Shown here piece after piece: positions 56,162 through 63,462 of a stretch of 63,462 bases of DNA. The notes under the pieces were generated by a model. That model did no database searches and was not told where the DNA came from. It saw only the letters and a list, made by a program, of their open reading frames with translations. Position numbers and translations under genes: made by a program. Location: contig JACQVS010000240.1 of assembly GCA_016209605.1 (NCBI GenBank), forward strand, positions 1 to 63,462, read 5' to 3'. This DNA comes from Planctomycetota bacterium. GTDB taxonomy: Bacteria > Planctomycetota > UBA8108 > JACQVS01. Within the stretch, counting starts at the first letter, position 1; each line of letters starts with the position of its first letter.

Positions 56162-57070
56162 ATGGACCTTCCGCCCCTCGCCATTTTCGGAGCCTCGGGC
56201 TTCATCGGCCGCCACCTGGCGGAGTATTTCTCCCATCACGCTGAGGAGGTTTGGGGAAGCTACTGCCACGGCGCGCCGCCGAAGCGTGGCCAGAGCTTCC
56301 ACTACGACCTGCTGGCCAGCGATCCCGAGGAGTTCTTCGACCGGCGCAAGAATATCCAGGTTGCGGTCCTGTGCGCCGGGATAACCAATGTCGAGCGATG
56401 CAAAAATAATCTCGCCCTCTCAACTGCCGTGAACGGCGCCGGCCTGAAAAGGCTGGTGCAGGAGCTGGCCAAAAGGCGGATCAGGCCGGTTTTCCTCTCC
56501 TCCGACTGCGTCTTTGACGGCAAAAAAGCGGAGTACCGGGAAATCGACCGGCCTGGACCCACCACGGTTTACGGGCGGCAGAAGGTGGAGGTGGAGGAAT
56601 TCATCAAGGAACGCTCCGAAAAATATCTGATCGTGCGGCTGAGCAAGATCTTCGGCACGGAATTGAGCGATGGCAGCCTGTTCACCTCCTGGCTCGAGAA
56701 GGCGGCAAAGAAAGAAAAAATATTTAGCGCGAGAGACCAGTTCATCCAGCCCACCTGGGCCGGCGATCTGGCGCGCAGCATCCACGGGCTCTTGAAAAAC
56801 GATCTTGGGGGCGTGTATCACCTCGCCAGCGCCGAGTTTTCAAGCCGATTGGCGCTGGCCCAGAAATTTTTCGCCCACCTCGATTTAGATCCCTCTCTGA
56901 TCGTCGACTGCTCCATCCACGATTTCAATCTGGCGGAAACAAGGGCGGAGAAAATCCGCCTCTGCTCGGACAAGTTTCATGAAGAGACGGGATGCCGATT
57001 TCGCTCCACCGACGAATGCTTCGAGGAAATCCTTGAGAAAACCCGGCGCCGGCAAGAGTTATTCCGTTAA
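56162..57070 (+). CDS. SDR-family sugar-nucleotide reductase (RmlD-like)
   Basis: 302 residues. The N-terminal GxxGxxG is LAIFGASGFIGRHLAEYF, and the catalytic Tyr-x3-Lys is TVYGRQKVEVEEF near residue 140. Overall it resembles dTDP-4-dehydrorhamnose reductase and other RmlD-like proteins, which reduce keto-sugars bound to nucleotides. Substrate unknown. It starts 34 bases after the MDR dehydrogenase, so the operon encodes two reductases. No signal peptide is present, so it is cytoplasmic. Confidence 0.85.
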   Translation: MDLPPLAIFGASGFIGRHLAEYFSHHAEEVWGSYCHGAPPKRGQSFHYDLLASDPEEFFDRRKNIQVAVLCAGITNVERCKNNLALSTAVNGAGLKRLVQELAKRRIRPVFLSSDCVFDGKKAEYREIDRPGPTTVYGRQKVEVEEFIKERSEKYLIVRLSKIFGTELSDGSLFTSWLEKAAKKEKIFSARDQFIQPTWAGDLARSIHGLLKNDLGGVYHLASAEFSSRLALAQKFFAHLDLDPSLIVDCSIHDFNLAETRAEKIRLCSDKFHEETGCRFRSTDECFEEILEKTRRRQELFR

Positions 57071-57159
57071 TCGCCGATCCAGAAAACCGCTCGGAAACCA
57101 GCCCATTTTTTGACGACAATTCCGCAAATTTTCCTTCATCCTATGCCGATAAGTCAGGC

Positions 57160-58221
57160 ATGAAGGAAGAGAAAGGTAAATTCCTCGACTTCGCCAACGG
57201 CCATGACCTTTCCGGCTCCCGCCAGCCCGCGCATCCTTATGTGGCCGTCCTGATTACGGGAACCTGCCGCGAGATCGCATTTTTATTGGAACTCTTCCCT
57301 CACCTTGCCGGGCCGGTGCCATATGACATCTATCTGGTCTTGCGCCACGTGCGCGCCAGGGAGTCCAGCCGGCTAGGGGCGCAGGAAAGGGATTTTCAGA
57401 TCGGCTCGTTTCAACCTTATTTGAATCCGAGAACTTTCATCTGCGAGCTTCCCAGCGTGGATCCCGCCGTCGCGGCGGAGCGGTACCTGATCCCCGTCGG
57501 CCCGGTCGGGGAAGAGCGGGAGTGCGGCCAGCTGAGCATGCTTCACGGCGTCTTTTCGGCGATGGCGCTGATGCGCGCTTCGCTCCGCCCGTACACCCAT
57601 GTGCTCAAAACCCGCACGGATTACCTGCCCTGGAGGGCGCCGTGGATTTCGGGGATGCTCCAGGAATATGAGGAGTCCGGGGGGAAAATCCTCGTCGATG
57701 GCGCCCTGACCAAACCCCAGCGCTATCCCGACCGCCCCGACCTCCCCTGGCAAGGCTCCATCAGCGATCTCTTCTGCTTCGCTTCGGTGGAGCAATTCTT
57801 GAAACTCTGGAACTCCGAAGAAATTCTCCCCAAAGTCTGGACCGGCCTCGTCGAAACCACGCTTTTCCGGATCGCCATGTTCCGCTTTCTGGGCGATGAC
57901 CTCCAGAGCCCGAGGCGAAACCAAAGCCTCCTCTCCAAGTACTTCTTCTGGCATCCCAACGACACCAAGCAATCTTTCCATTTTCTGCGCGCTGGCGTCC
58001 TCACCGGCCCGATCAAACGCTGGATTCTGGATTCCTTGAACGAGGGAAATTTGGAGGCAGCTTCGGCGAACGGATGGATCCGGGCGACCTACGATTTCAT
58101 CTGCGGCTCGCTCCCAGAGGCGGAGTTCAAGCAGCGGATCCGGAGTTTTCTCCCGGCCGAACAGGTGAAAGAATATTTCGAGGCTTGCTGCGAAGCGACT
58201 TCCAAGGCTTGCCCAGTATAG
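57160..58221 (+). CDS. WavE-like lipopolysaccharide/capsule synthesis protein
   Basis: 353 residues resembling the WavE family of LPS-core or capsule proteins: YVAVLITGTCREIAFLLEL, a VLKTRTDYLPW motif near residue 148, ISDLFCFASVEQFL, and W--P-DT at about 265. The KTRTD stretch is the recognised core (R-x-D). Members are thought to be glycosyltransferases, but activity is unproven. The gene follows an 89-base gap that shows no clear terminator. The RibB fusion begins 17 bases after it. Confidence 0.75.
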   Translation: MKEEKGKFLDFANGHDLSGSRQPAHPYVAVLITGTCREIAFLLELFPHLAGPVPYDIYLVLRHVRARESSRLGAQERDFQIGSFQPYLNPRTFICELPSVDPAVAAERYLIPVGPVGEERECGQLSMLHGVFSAMALMRASLRPYTHVLKTRTDYLPWRAPWISGMLQEYEESGGKILVDGALTKPQRYPDRPDLPWQGSISDLFCFASVEQFLKLWNSEEILPKVWTGLVETTLFRIAMFRFLGDDLQSPRRNQSLLSKYFFWHPNDTKQSFHFLRAGVLTGPIKRWILDSLNEGNLEAASANGWIRATYDFICGSLPEAEFKQRIRSFLPAEQVKEYFEACCEATSKACPV

Positions 58222-58238
58222 AAAAGGAGCGCGAAGAG

Positions 58239-60527
58239 ATGACGACCCTGCTGACGGAACTGCCCAGAACTTCGACCATCCCGGAAATCCTGGAGGATAT
58301 CTACCAGGGAAAACCCATCATTTTAGTGGATGCGGCGGATCGGGAAGATGAAGGCGACCTGGTGATCGCCGCGGAAAAGGCCGACCAGGAAAACCTGGCC
58401 TTCATGGCCCGCTACGCCCGCGGCATCATGTGCATACCCTGCGATGGGCTCATCCTTGACCGCCTCAACATCCCCATGATGGTCGAGCGGTCAAACGACC
58501 GGCTGCAAACCCCCTTCACCGTGTCGATTGACGCGGCGCGCGGGATCAGCACCGGCGTTCCGGTCGCCGACCGCTTGAAAACCATTCAGGTACTGCTGGA
58601 TCCCAACTCGAAGCCGAGCGACCTGACCCGGCCGGGCCATCTCTTCCCTCTCCGCCCGCACCAGATGGGGCTCCGGGGCCGCCAAGGTCACACCGAGTCA
58701 TCCATCGAACTGATGCGGCTGGCGGGCCTGAAACCTGTCGCGGTCATCTCCGAGATCATGAACGACGACGGCACCATGGCGCGCGGGGAGCCCCTCCTGG
58801 AGTTTGCCGCCCAGTTTAATTTGCGGATCATCTCGATCCAGGACATCATCGACCATCTCGACACTCGCGCGGCCTCGCCCGATGTCACCGCCCTCATCCT
58901 GACCGCCGGCAGCGTCCGGGAGGACATCATCGGCCTGAGCGGTACCAATTGCAGCGCCATGATTTCGGTCAACGGCAAGCCCGCCATATACTGGAACCTG
59001 TCCTACTTGATCGGCCTCGGGATCCACAACTTCATCGTCGTCTCGAGGCCGGATATGCGCGCTTTGAGAACTTACACCGATGCCCTGTTTGGGGCGGTCG
59101 CCGAGATCCGCTTTGTGGATGGAAATCCCAGCGGCGGCCCGGGGGATTCTTTGCTGTCCGGCTTGCGCTACGTGAAGACGCCCGGAGCGCTCGTTGTCCT
59201 GGGAGACACGGTGTTCAACTTCAACGACCCTGAGGAGAGAACGATCCAGGAGCTGGATGATTTCATCCTCGTCGAGGAAACGAGCGATTGCGACCGCTGG
59301 TGCATGGCGCAGATCTCAGCCAACTCCGTCATCCAGAAGCTCATTGACAAGAAGCCCGACCGCGAGCCCGGCTCGAAAGCCCTCATCGGCGTGTACAAAG
59401 TGAGCGATGCGAGGCTCCTGGCCGCGAAGCTCGAGGAGGCGGCCGCAAGAAAGCGGCTCGACCGGCCGGCGACGGAGATCAGCGAAGGCCTGACTCTCTA
59501 TGGCCTCCACAAGCCCATCAAGGCCATCTCCCCAAGCAAGTGGCTCGACCTCGGCAACCCCAACAACTTGATCGGCTCGAGAAAAAAATCGATCGTGGTC
59601 CGGGCTTATAACAGCTTCTCCTTCGACAACCTTCTCGGCACCATCACAAAGCGCAGCGAGGATGCCAAGCTGGAAGATGAGATCAACTACTACAAGGAGC
59701 TGCCCGGCCAGGTGGCGATATTTTTTCCGAGGCTGATCTCTTCAAATCCTGCCGGCAAGGTCAAGGAGATGACCCTCGAGTACTACGGCTATCCCAACCT
59801 GGGCGAGCTCTTGACTTACGGCACCGTGAGCCCCGACCACTGGCGGAGGATCATTTCCAACCTGGATGAAATCCTCGAGCTCTGGAGAAAAACCGCGGTT
59901 TCAAAAGGAAATCCCCAGTATTCTCAGGATATCTACATTTACAAAACCGAGCGGGAGTTCGCGCGCCTGGAGGCCCAGTCGAAGGAGTTCCGACGTCTGG
60001 CGAACCAGGAAACCATCTGCCTGAACGGGAAGGAGTACTCGAACTTCCCCTACATCTGGCCGCAGATCAAACGCTTCTCGGAGGAGAAGCTGATGGAGTA
60101 CCGGTCCAGCGTCATCCACGGCGACTGCTGCCTCGCCAACATCCTTTACGACAGCAAGTCGGACACGCTGCGGTTCGTGGACCCGCGCGGCAGCTTCGGC
60201 GCCAAGGGAGTGACCGGCGACAGCAGATACGACGCCGCCAAGCTTTACCATTCCTTCGATGGCGGCTACGAGTTCTTGATCAACGACATGTTCGCGCTCG
60301 AGCAGCGCGGCGAGCACAAGCTCAAGCTGATCAACGGCGAATCCAAAGAATCCGCCAGGGAAACTTTTGAAGAAATCTTTTTCAGGAAATTCGACCGGCG
60401 CGAGATCAAGACCATCGAGGGACTTCTGTACATCTCCATGTGTGCCCGCCACTACGACAGCCAGAGACGGCAGACCGCCATGTACCTGACGGGAGTGAGG
60501 CTCCTCAATGAAAGCTTGAATTTCTAG
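58239..60527 (+). CDS. Three-domain fusion: RibB (DHBP synthase) / nucleotidyltransferase / APH-like kinase
   Basis: 762 residues from the ATG at 58239; the earlier reading from 58074 runs inside the WavE-like gene. Residues ~10-208 are a full 3,4-dihydroxy-2-butanone-4-phosphate synthase: DREDEGD (34-40), FTVSIDA, RPGHLFPLR (131-139), GHTE (150-153) and SEIMNDDG (171-178) match E. coli RibB active-site residues. Residues ~216-445 form an NTP-transferase-like domain, but the loop LTAGSVREDI lacks the usual G-x-R and the PK lysine reads as CSAMISVNGKPA. Residues ~455-735 form an APH/choline-kinase-like domain (HGDCCLANIL at 627-636, FVDPRGSFG). Perhaps it makes, phosphorylates and activates a four-carbon unit for the glycan; the reaction order is inference. 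Confidence 0.8.
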   Translation: MTTLLTELPRTSTIPEILEDIYQGKPIILVDAADREDEGDLVIAAEKADQENLAFMARYARGIMCIPCDGLILDRLNIPMMVERSNDRLQTPFTVSIDAARGISTGVPVADRLKTIQVLLDPNSKPSDLTRPGHLFPLRPHQMGLRGRQGHTESSIELMRLAGLKPVAVISEIMNDDGTMARGEPLLEFAAQFNLRIISIQDIIDHLDTRAASPDVTALILTAGSVREDIIGLSGTNCSAMISVNGKPAIYWNLSYLIGLGIHNFIVVSRPDMRALRTYTDALFGAVAEIRFVDGNPSGGPGDSLLSGLRYVKTPGALVVLGDTVFNFNDPEERTIQELDDFILVEETSDCDRWCMAQISANSVIQKLIDKKPDREPGSKALIGVYKVSDARLLAAKLEEAAARKRLDRPATEISEGLTLYGLHKPIKAISPSKWLDLGNPNNLIGSRKKSIVVRAYNSFSFDNLLGTITKRSEDAKLEDEINYYKELPGQVAIFFPRLISSNPAGKVKEMTLEYYGYPNLGELLTYGTVSPDHWRRIISNLDEILELWRKTAVSKGNPQYSQDIYIYKTEREFARLEAQSKEFRRLANQETICLNGKEYSNFPYIWPQIKRFSEEKLMEYRSSVIHGDCCLANILYDSKSDTLRFVDPRGSFGAKGVTGDSRYDAAKLYHSFDGGYEFLINDMFALEQRGEHKLKLINGESKESARETFEEIFFRKFDRREIKTIEGLLYISMCARHYDSQRRQTAMYLTGVRLLNESLNF

Positions 60528-60549
60528 AAGCTGATTGCGAGATGCTGAA

Positions 60550-61368
60550 ATGGTGATCTTGATATTGTGCGCTGGCTCGGGCAGCCGCTTCGCGAGCAAA
60601 GCCGATCAAAACTCGCTTTACCGGCTTCCCAAGCCGATGATTCCGGTGAACGGCCGCCCGATCCTGGAGTGGACGACGCGGTCGCTGCCGCTGATCCGGC
60701 ATTACGGAGAGAAGAGGCCTGAAGGAGAGTTTGCCATTCCCGAAGAGCGGCTCCATTTCGCCATCCGGAAGACAGATGATGAAAGTCACCAGATGAGCTC
60801 CTGGCTGCGCGAGATCTACGGGAAAAAAATCCATATCGAGATCTTCGAGCGACTGACGCGGGGCAACCTGGAGACCGCGTACCTCGCCTGCCGCCGCATC
60901 CCCGGCTCCGAGGAGATCCTCATCCTCGACAGCGACAACGCTTACGACGGGAGCGGCCTCCTGGAGGCGATCCGGCGCATTCCCTCCAGGCCAGCGGCCC
61001 TCATTTGCCACTTCCGGAGAATCGATGGGAATTTGAAGTGGTGCTTCGCCGTGCTCCGCCGGGATGCCACCGTGAAGGCTCTCCTTGAAAAAGATCCATC
61101 GGCATTGGAGCAAGGCGGCCAGCCCATGGCGGGAACCTTTTACTTTGATTCGGTGAACACCTTCAAGGAGGCCGCCAGGGCGGTGCTGGCCTCCGGGAGA
61201 AAAACCGGAGCGGAAGAAGCGCAAGAGTTTTACATGTCGCAGGCCGTTCAATTTCTCATCGAGAACGGAGTGAGGGTTTACGGCCATCAGGTTCAAAACA
61301 TGGTGCCCCTCGGCACGCCGGAAGATGTGGAGGTTTTCTCCGAAAGCAACACGGGAGTTCTGGTCTAG
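60550..61368 (+). CDS. Sugar nucleotidyltransferase-like protein
   Basis: 272 residues from the ATG at 60550 (MVILILCAGSGSRF); the TTG at 60535 would add five. The signature CAGSGSRF, then YRLPKPMIPVNGRPILEW, shows the GxGxR and PK motifs of NTP transferases. LILDSDNAYDGSGL gives the metal-binding Asp-x-Asp. It is a stand-alone domain, unlike the fused domain upstream that lacks the PK lysine. It may be the true activating enzyme for the operon's sugar. The next gene follows after 2 bases. Confidence 0.82.
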   Translation: MVILILCAGSGSRFASKADQNSLYRLPKPMIPVNGRPILEWTTRSLPLIRHYGEKRPEGEFAIPEERLHFAIRKTDDESHQMSSWLREIYGKKIHIEIFERLTRGNLETAYLACRRIPGSEEILILDSDNAYDGSGLLEAIRRIPSRPAALICHFRRIDGNLKWCFAVLRRDATVKALLEKDPSALEQGGQPMAGTFYFDSVNTFKEAARAVLASGRKTGAEEAQEFYMSQAVQFLIENGVRVYGHQVQNMVPLGTPEDVEVFSESNTGVLV

Positions 61369-61370
61369 CC

Positions 61371-61733
61371 ATGAGAATCTGCGTCGACATGGACGGCACC
61401 ATCTGCAAGACCAAGGCCGCGAACCAATCTTACGCCGAGGTGGAGCCGATCGAAGGGGCCATCGAAGCCTTGAAAGAGCTCCGGAGGCAAGGCCACACCA
61501 TCATCATCTACACCGCCCGGCACATGAAAACCTGCGACGGCAATACCGGCAAGGTGGTGGCGAAGCAAGGGAAAACCCTCCTCCACTGGCTCGAGAAATA
61601 CGAGGTCGAGTATGACGAGATCTGGTTCGGGAAGCCTTATGCCCACGTCTACGTGGACGATGGAGCCATCCCTTTTAAAAGCTGGAGATCCGCCCTGGAG
61701 GAGATCCGCCGGCGGGATGCCCAATTTAACTGA
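61371..61733 (+). CDS. Short HAD-family hydrolase (capsule-type)
   Basis: 120 residues. HAD motifs are complete: CVDMDGTICK (I, Asp8 and Asp10 region), IIYTARHMKT (II, Thr), and FGKPYAHVYVDDGAI (III Lys, IV Asp-Asp). Small proteins of this kind are often called capsular biosynthesis proteins; they are probably sugar-phosphate phosphatases. It starts two bases after the nucleotidyltransferase stop, so it belongs to the operon. Compare the larger HAD at 50905-51558. Confidence 0.85.
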   Translation: MRICVDMDGTICKTKAANQSYAEVEPIEGAIEALKELRRQGHTIIIYTARHMKTCDGNTGKVVAKQGKTLLHWLEKYEVEYDEIWFGKPYAHVYVDDGAIPFKSWRSALEEIRRRDAQFN

Positions 61734-61754
61734 AAACAAAAATGAAGGTGAACC

Positions 61755-62645
61755 ATGAGCCGTTCGAGAACCTGTAATTTTGATCCGGCTTCTACAGCTT
61801 ATCATTTCAACTCCACGGGTGAGCGCGCGCCTGCGCCCTCGTTTTTCTTTGACACCGCCGATCCGGACTTCATCGCCGCAACCTGGAAGAAGATCTCCCG
61901 CGTGTTTCCCGCCGGCGCCGTGCGGGGAGTCACCACCAACCCGAACGCGTTGAGCAAGGTGAAGGTGAACTCCATCGAAGGGCTCAAGGAGCATCTCGAG
62001 AAGCTCTGCCGGCTGGTCTCCGGAATCCGTCCCGATGGCCAGGGGATCGTCTACGTCCAGCAGCCCAACTCGCGGATGGATGCGGCCTCCCTCTGCGAGT
62101 GGGCCGATCTTTTGACCGCCATGGGCGACGGCAAGACCCGCCTCGGATTGAAAATCGCCCCTTTCCCTTCCGCCCTGGAAGCGGGAAGAGACCTCCAGGA
62201 CGCCATCGAGATCAACGTCACCGGGGTATCGGACTGCGCCACCGCCTTGCGGGCGTTTTCCTACGGCGTCCGCTACGTGAGCATCATCGCCGGCCGGATG
62301 GAGGAGATCGGCGCCGATGCGAAAGCCCACGTTCATTTCGTCCAGCAGCGCAACTCCGGTACCGGCGAGATCATCACCGGGAGCATGCGGACGGTCGAGG
62401 GATTGAGATGGGTTTGCCAGGCCGGGACCGTACCCACGATCGGATCGCGGGTGTGGGAGAAGCTGTTCACGGAGATCGCCTTCGAGGAGCTTCCCTCCTT
62501 CTGGAATCAGGAGGAGCCGGCCCAGGAGCTGCAGTTCGCCCCGGTCACGACGCAGGGACAAATCGACCTCTCCCGGCAGTTCTTCGAGCAAATGGACGGC
62601 CTGGGCGAGGCGATTTACCGGGAATTCACGACCGTCAAGGTGTGA
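61755..62645 (+). CDS. Transaldolase-like protein
   Basis: 296 residues with a transaldolase-type TIM barrel: FFDTADPDFI (Asp33, like the catalytic Asp), VRGVTTNPNALSK, RLGLKIAPFPSA with the Schiff-base Lys133, EINVTGVSDCATALRAF and ISIIAGRM-like VSIIAGRMEEIG. An AAGGTGA Shine-Dalgarno precedes the ATG. Transaldolases move three-carbon dihydroxyacetone units between sugar phosphates. Together with the split transketolase upstream it completes a non-oxidative pentose-phosphate set within this operon. It is the last gene of the run; a 87-base gap follows. Confidence 0.88.
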   Translation: MSRSRTCNFDPASTAYHFNSTGERAPAPSFFFDTADPDFIAATWKKISRVFPAGAVRGVTTNPNALSKVKVNSIEGLKEHLEKLCRLVSGIRPDGQGIVYVQQPNSRMDAASLCEWADLLTAMGDGKTRLGLKIAPFPSALEAGRDLQDAIEINVTGVSDCATALRAFSYGVRYVSIIAGRMEEIGADAKAHVHFVQQRNSGTGEIITGSMRTVEGLRWVCQAGTVPTIGSRVWEKLFTEIAFEELPSFWNQEEPAQELQFAPVTTQGQIDLSRQFFEQMDGLGEAIYREFTTVKV

Positions 62646-62732
62646 GGATTCAGGTGCCCCTTCGTTCGGATCCGCTTCGACGCGAGGAACGTTACTGGAT
62701 GCAAGTAAAGCAATAACATTTCACGTCGACGA

Positions 62733-63215
62733 TCAACGGCGGGGAGGAAAGGCCTTCTCAGAAAAGCCGTCTCGGGTGGGAGCGGGGCCGGCGAAGGGAA
62801 TGCTTTTCTGTAGAACTGGATTTTCGGTCGCGGGAGCTTCATGGGAGAGGAGCTGTTCCCGAGGCCACAGGCTGGCGTCCAGGATGGGGCCTTCCCAGGC
62901 GATCGAAGACTTGTACATGAGGTGGACGGAGGGATACTGCGCCTCCAGCTCCTCGAGGGTCAGGGCGGTGCCGGGGCGGTCGTGCGCGGTGCCAGCTATG
63001 GCGAAGCGCGGGCCCTGGCCCGAGGAGTAGATGGTGATCATGCCATGGCGCATCACCAGATGCCCGATCACGGGCAGCCCGGCGCTCGCGTCCGGCTTCT
63101 CGTCCCCTCCTGAGCCAGGATCCCTCGTTTCGGGGCCGGCGGAGCAGCCCGAGAACATGGGCAGAGAAAAGAGAAAGACCTTGAGAAGATACCGCGGGCA
63201 GGGATTGGTCTTCAT
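62733..63215 (-). CDS. Small lipoprotein of unknown function
   Basis: 160 residues from the ATG at 63215, which has a perfect AGGAGG Shine-Dalgarno (63225-63230). The signal peptide ends in a lipobox FSGC, at about residue 23, giving a lipid-anchored protein. The mature part has a conserved-looking VIGHLVMRHGMITIYSS and LTLEELEAQYPSVHLMYKS; I do not recognise a family. Met positions upstream (to 63308) lack a Shine-Dalgarno. It lies opposite the transaldolase and is probably transcribed independently. Confidence 0.65.
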   Translation of the reverse strand: MKTNPCPRYLLKVFLFSLPMFSGCSAGPETRDPGSGGDEKPDASAGLPVIGHLVMRHGMITIYSSGQGPRFAIAGTAHDRPGTALTLEELEAQYPSVHLMYKSSIAWEGPILDASLWPREQLLSHEAPATENPVLQKSIPFAGPAPTRDGFSEKAFPPRR

Positions 63216-63224
63216 GATCACGAA

Positions 63225-63230
63225 CCTCCT
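63225..63230 (-). promoter_or_regulatory. Shine-Dalgarno AGGAGG for the small lipoprotein
   Basis: AGGAGG lies nine bases before the ATG at 63215 on the minus strand and decides that start. Confidence 0.6.
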
Positions 63231-63308
63231 ACCCGGAATTTTAATCCCTCCATACCCCTCCGTCCACCTCGAAGAAGGGCAGGCCGCGACGTTTCCGCAG
63301 CCGGACAT

Positions 63309-63462
63309 CGGGATGCAGGCGGTGGTCTCTTGGCCGGGGAGCGCTGGAGCATGCCGCTGGCTTTAAAGAGGAATAAAGTGATAAGAAAAATATTGTCTTT
63401 TTGGTAAAAGGCTGTTTTCGTAGACTTTTCCCTACCCCCCCACCCGCCCCCCCCCCCATCCC
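63309..63462. other. Gene-free end with AT-rich then C-rich low-complexity DNA
   Basis: No gene is supported here. The final ~35 bases are almost entirely C, after an AT-rich stretch. This may be true low-complexity DNA or an assembly end effect. Confidence 0.6.

Noticed and set aside
1..63462. tRNA/rRNA genes and CRISPR arrays
   Set aside because: I saw none: no cloverleaf-like tRNA ends, no rRNA signatures and no regularly spaced direct repeats.

Overview
The window reads as chromosomal DNA from a GC-rich, Gram-negative-type bacterium. I see no rRNA, tRNA, CRISPR array, phage region or intact insertion sequence. Signs of the lineage are a ~180 kDa NAD-glutamate dehydrogenase, an ECF sigma factor overlapping a Ser/Thr kinase with a long TPR tail, a DUF3160 protein with dockerin-like DxNxDG repeats, FG-GAP and CotH/lamin-tail secreted proteins, and heptose/LPS-type sugar genes. 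This mix fits Planctomycetota or a neighbouring uncultured phylum, but the phylum is an inference.

Layout. 1-11.3 kb: an XRE-type regulator, gdhB, a CPBP protease, a secreted FG-GAP protein, and a lipoprotein plus ABC-2 permease pair with no ATPase. 11.4-16.8 kb: a small Rpn-tail-like protein, a Gfo/Idh/MocA oxidoreductase and a radical SAM protein on the minus strand. Facing them are an adenylyltransferase-kinase fusion (HldE domains in reversed order) and a sugar-1-phosphate nucleotidyltransferase. 16.8-24.6 kb: a KefB-type antiporter, an M20 dipeptidase and a 1404-residue membrane protein with a voltage-sensor-like four-helix block. 24.6-34.4 kb: the DUF3160 protein, the kinase/sigma pair, a secreted EF-hand-methyltransferase fusion, an APC permease and a DUF4058 remnant. 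34.5-38.7 kb: a Pup-like 58-residue protein with a PafA-like ligase on the minus strand, divergent from hemF and trpS. 38.8-44.2 kb: a CotH/lamin-tail/PQQ-propeller gene cut by an in-frame TAG, a Tat-lipoprotein TIM-barrel protein and a ribbon-helix-helix protein. 44.2-62.6 kb: a B12-binding radical SAM protein on the minus strand, then fourteen tightly packed plus-strand genes that look like one glycan operon. 62.7 kb to the end: a small lipoprotein and low-complexity sequence.

Two systems stand out. The first is a divergent pupylation module. The Pup-like protein ends in Gly-Ala-Glu, and the PafA-like enzyme carries about 95 extra residues rich in membrane-spanning sequence, inserted between two conserved motifs of the ligase fold. 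The usual catalytic Asp position holds Glu. No proteasome, Mpa or second ligase/deamidase gene is in the window.

The second is the glycan operon at 46.4-62.6 kb. It combines two CgeB-type glycosyltransferases, a split transketolase, a transaldolase, two HAD phosphatases, a sugar kinase, two dehydrogenases, a methyltransferase and a WavE-like protein. It also has a three-domain fusion of 3,4-dihydroxy-2-butanone-4-phosphate synthase (RibB), a nucleotidyltransferase and an APH/choline-kinase-like domain. Together these suggest pentose-phosphate chemistry recruited to build an unusual, possibly four-carbon or ketose-derived, activated surface-glycan unit. That product is inferred, not seen.
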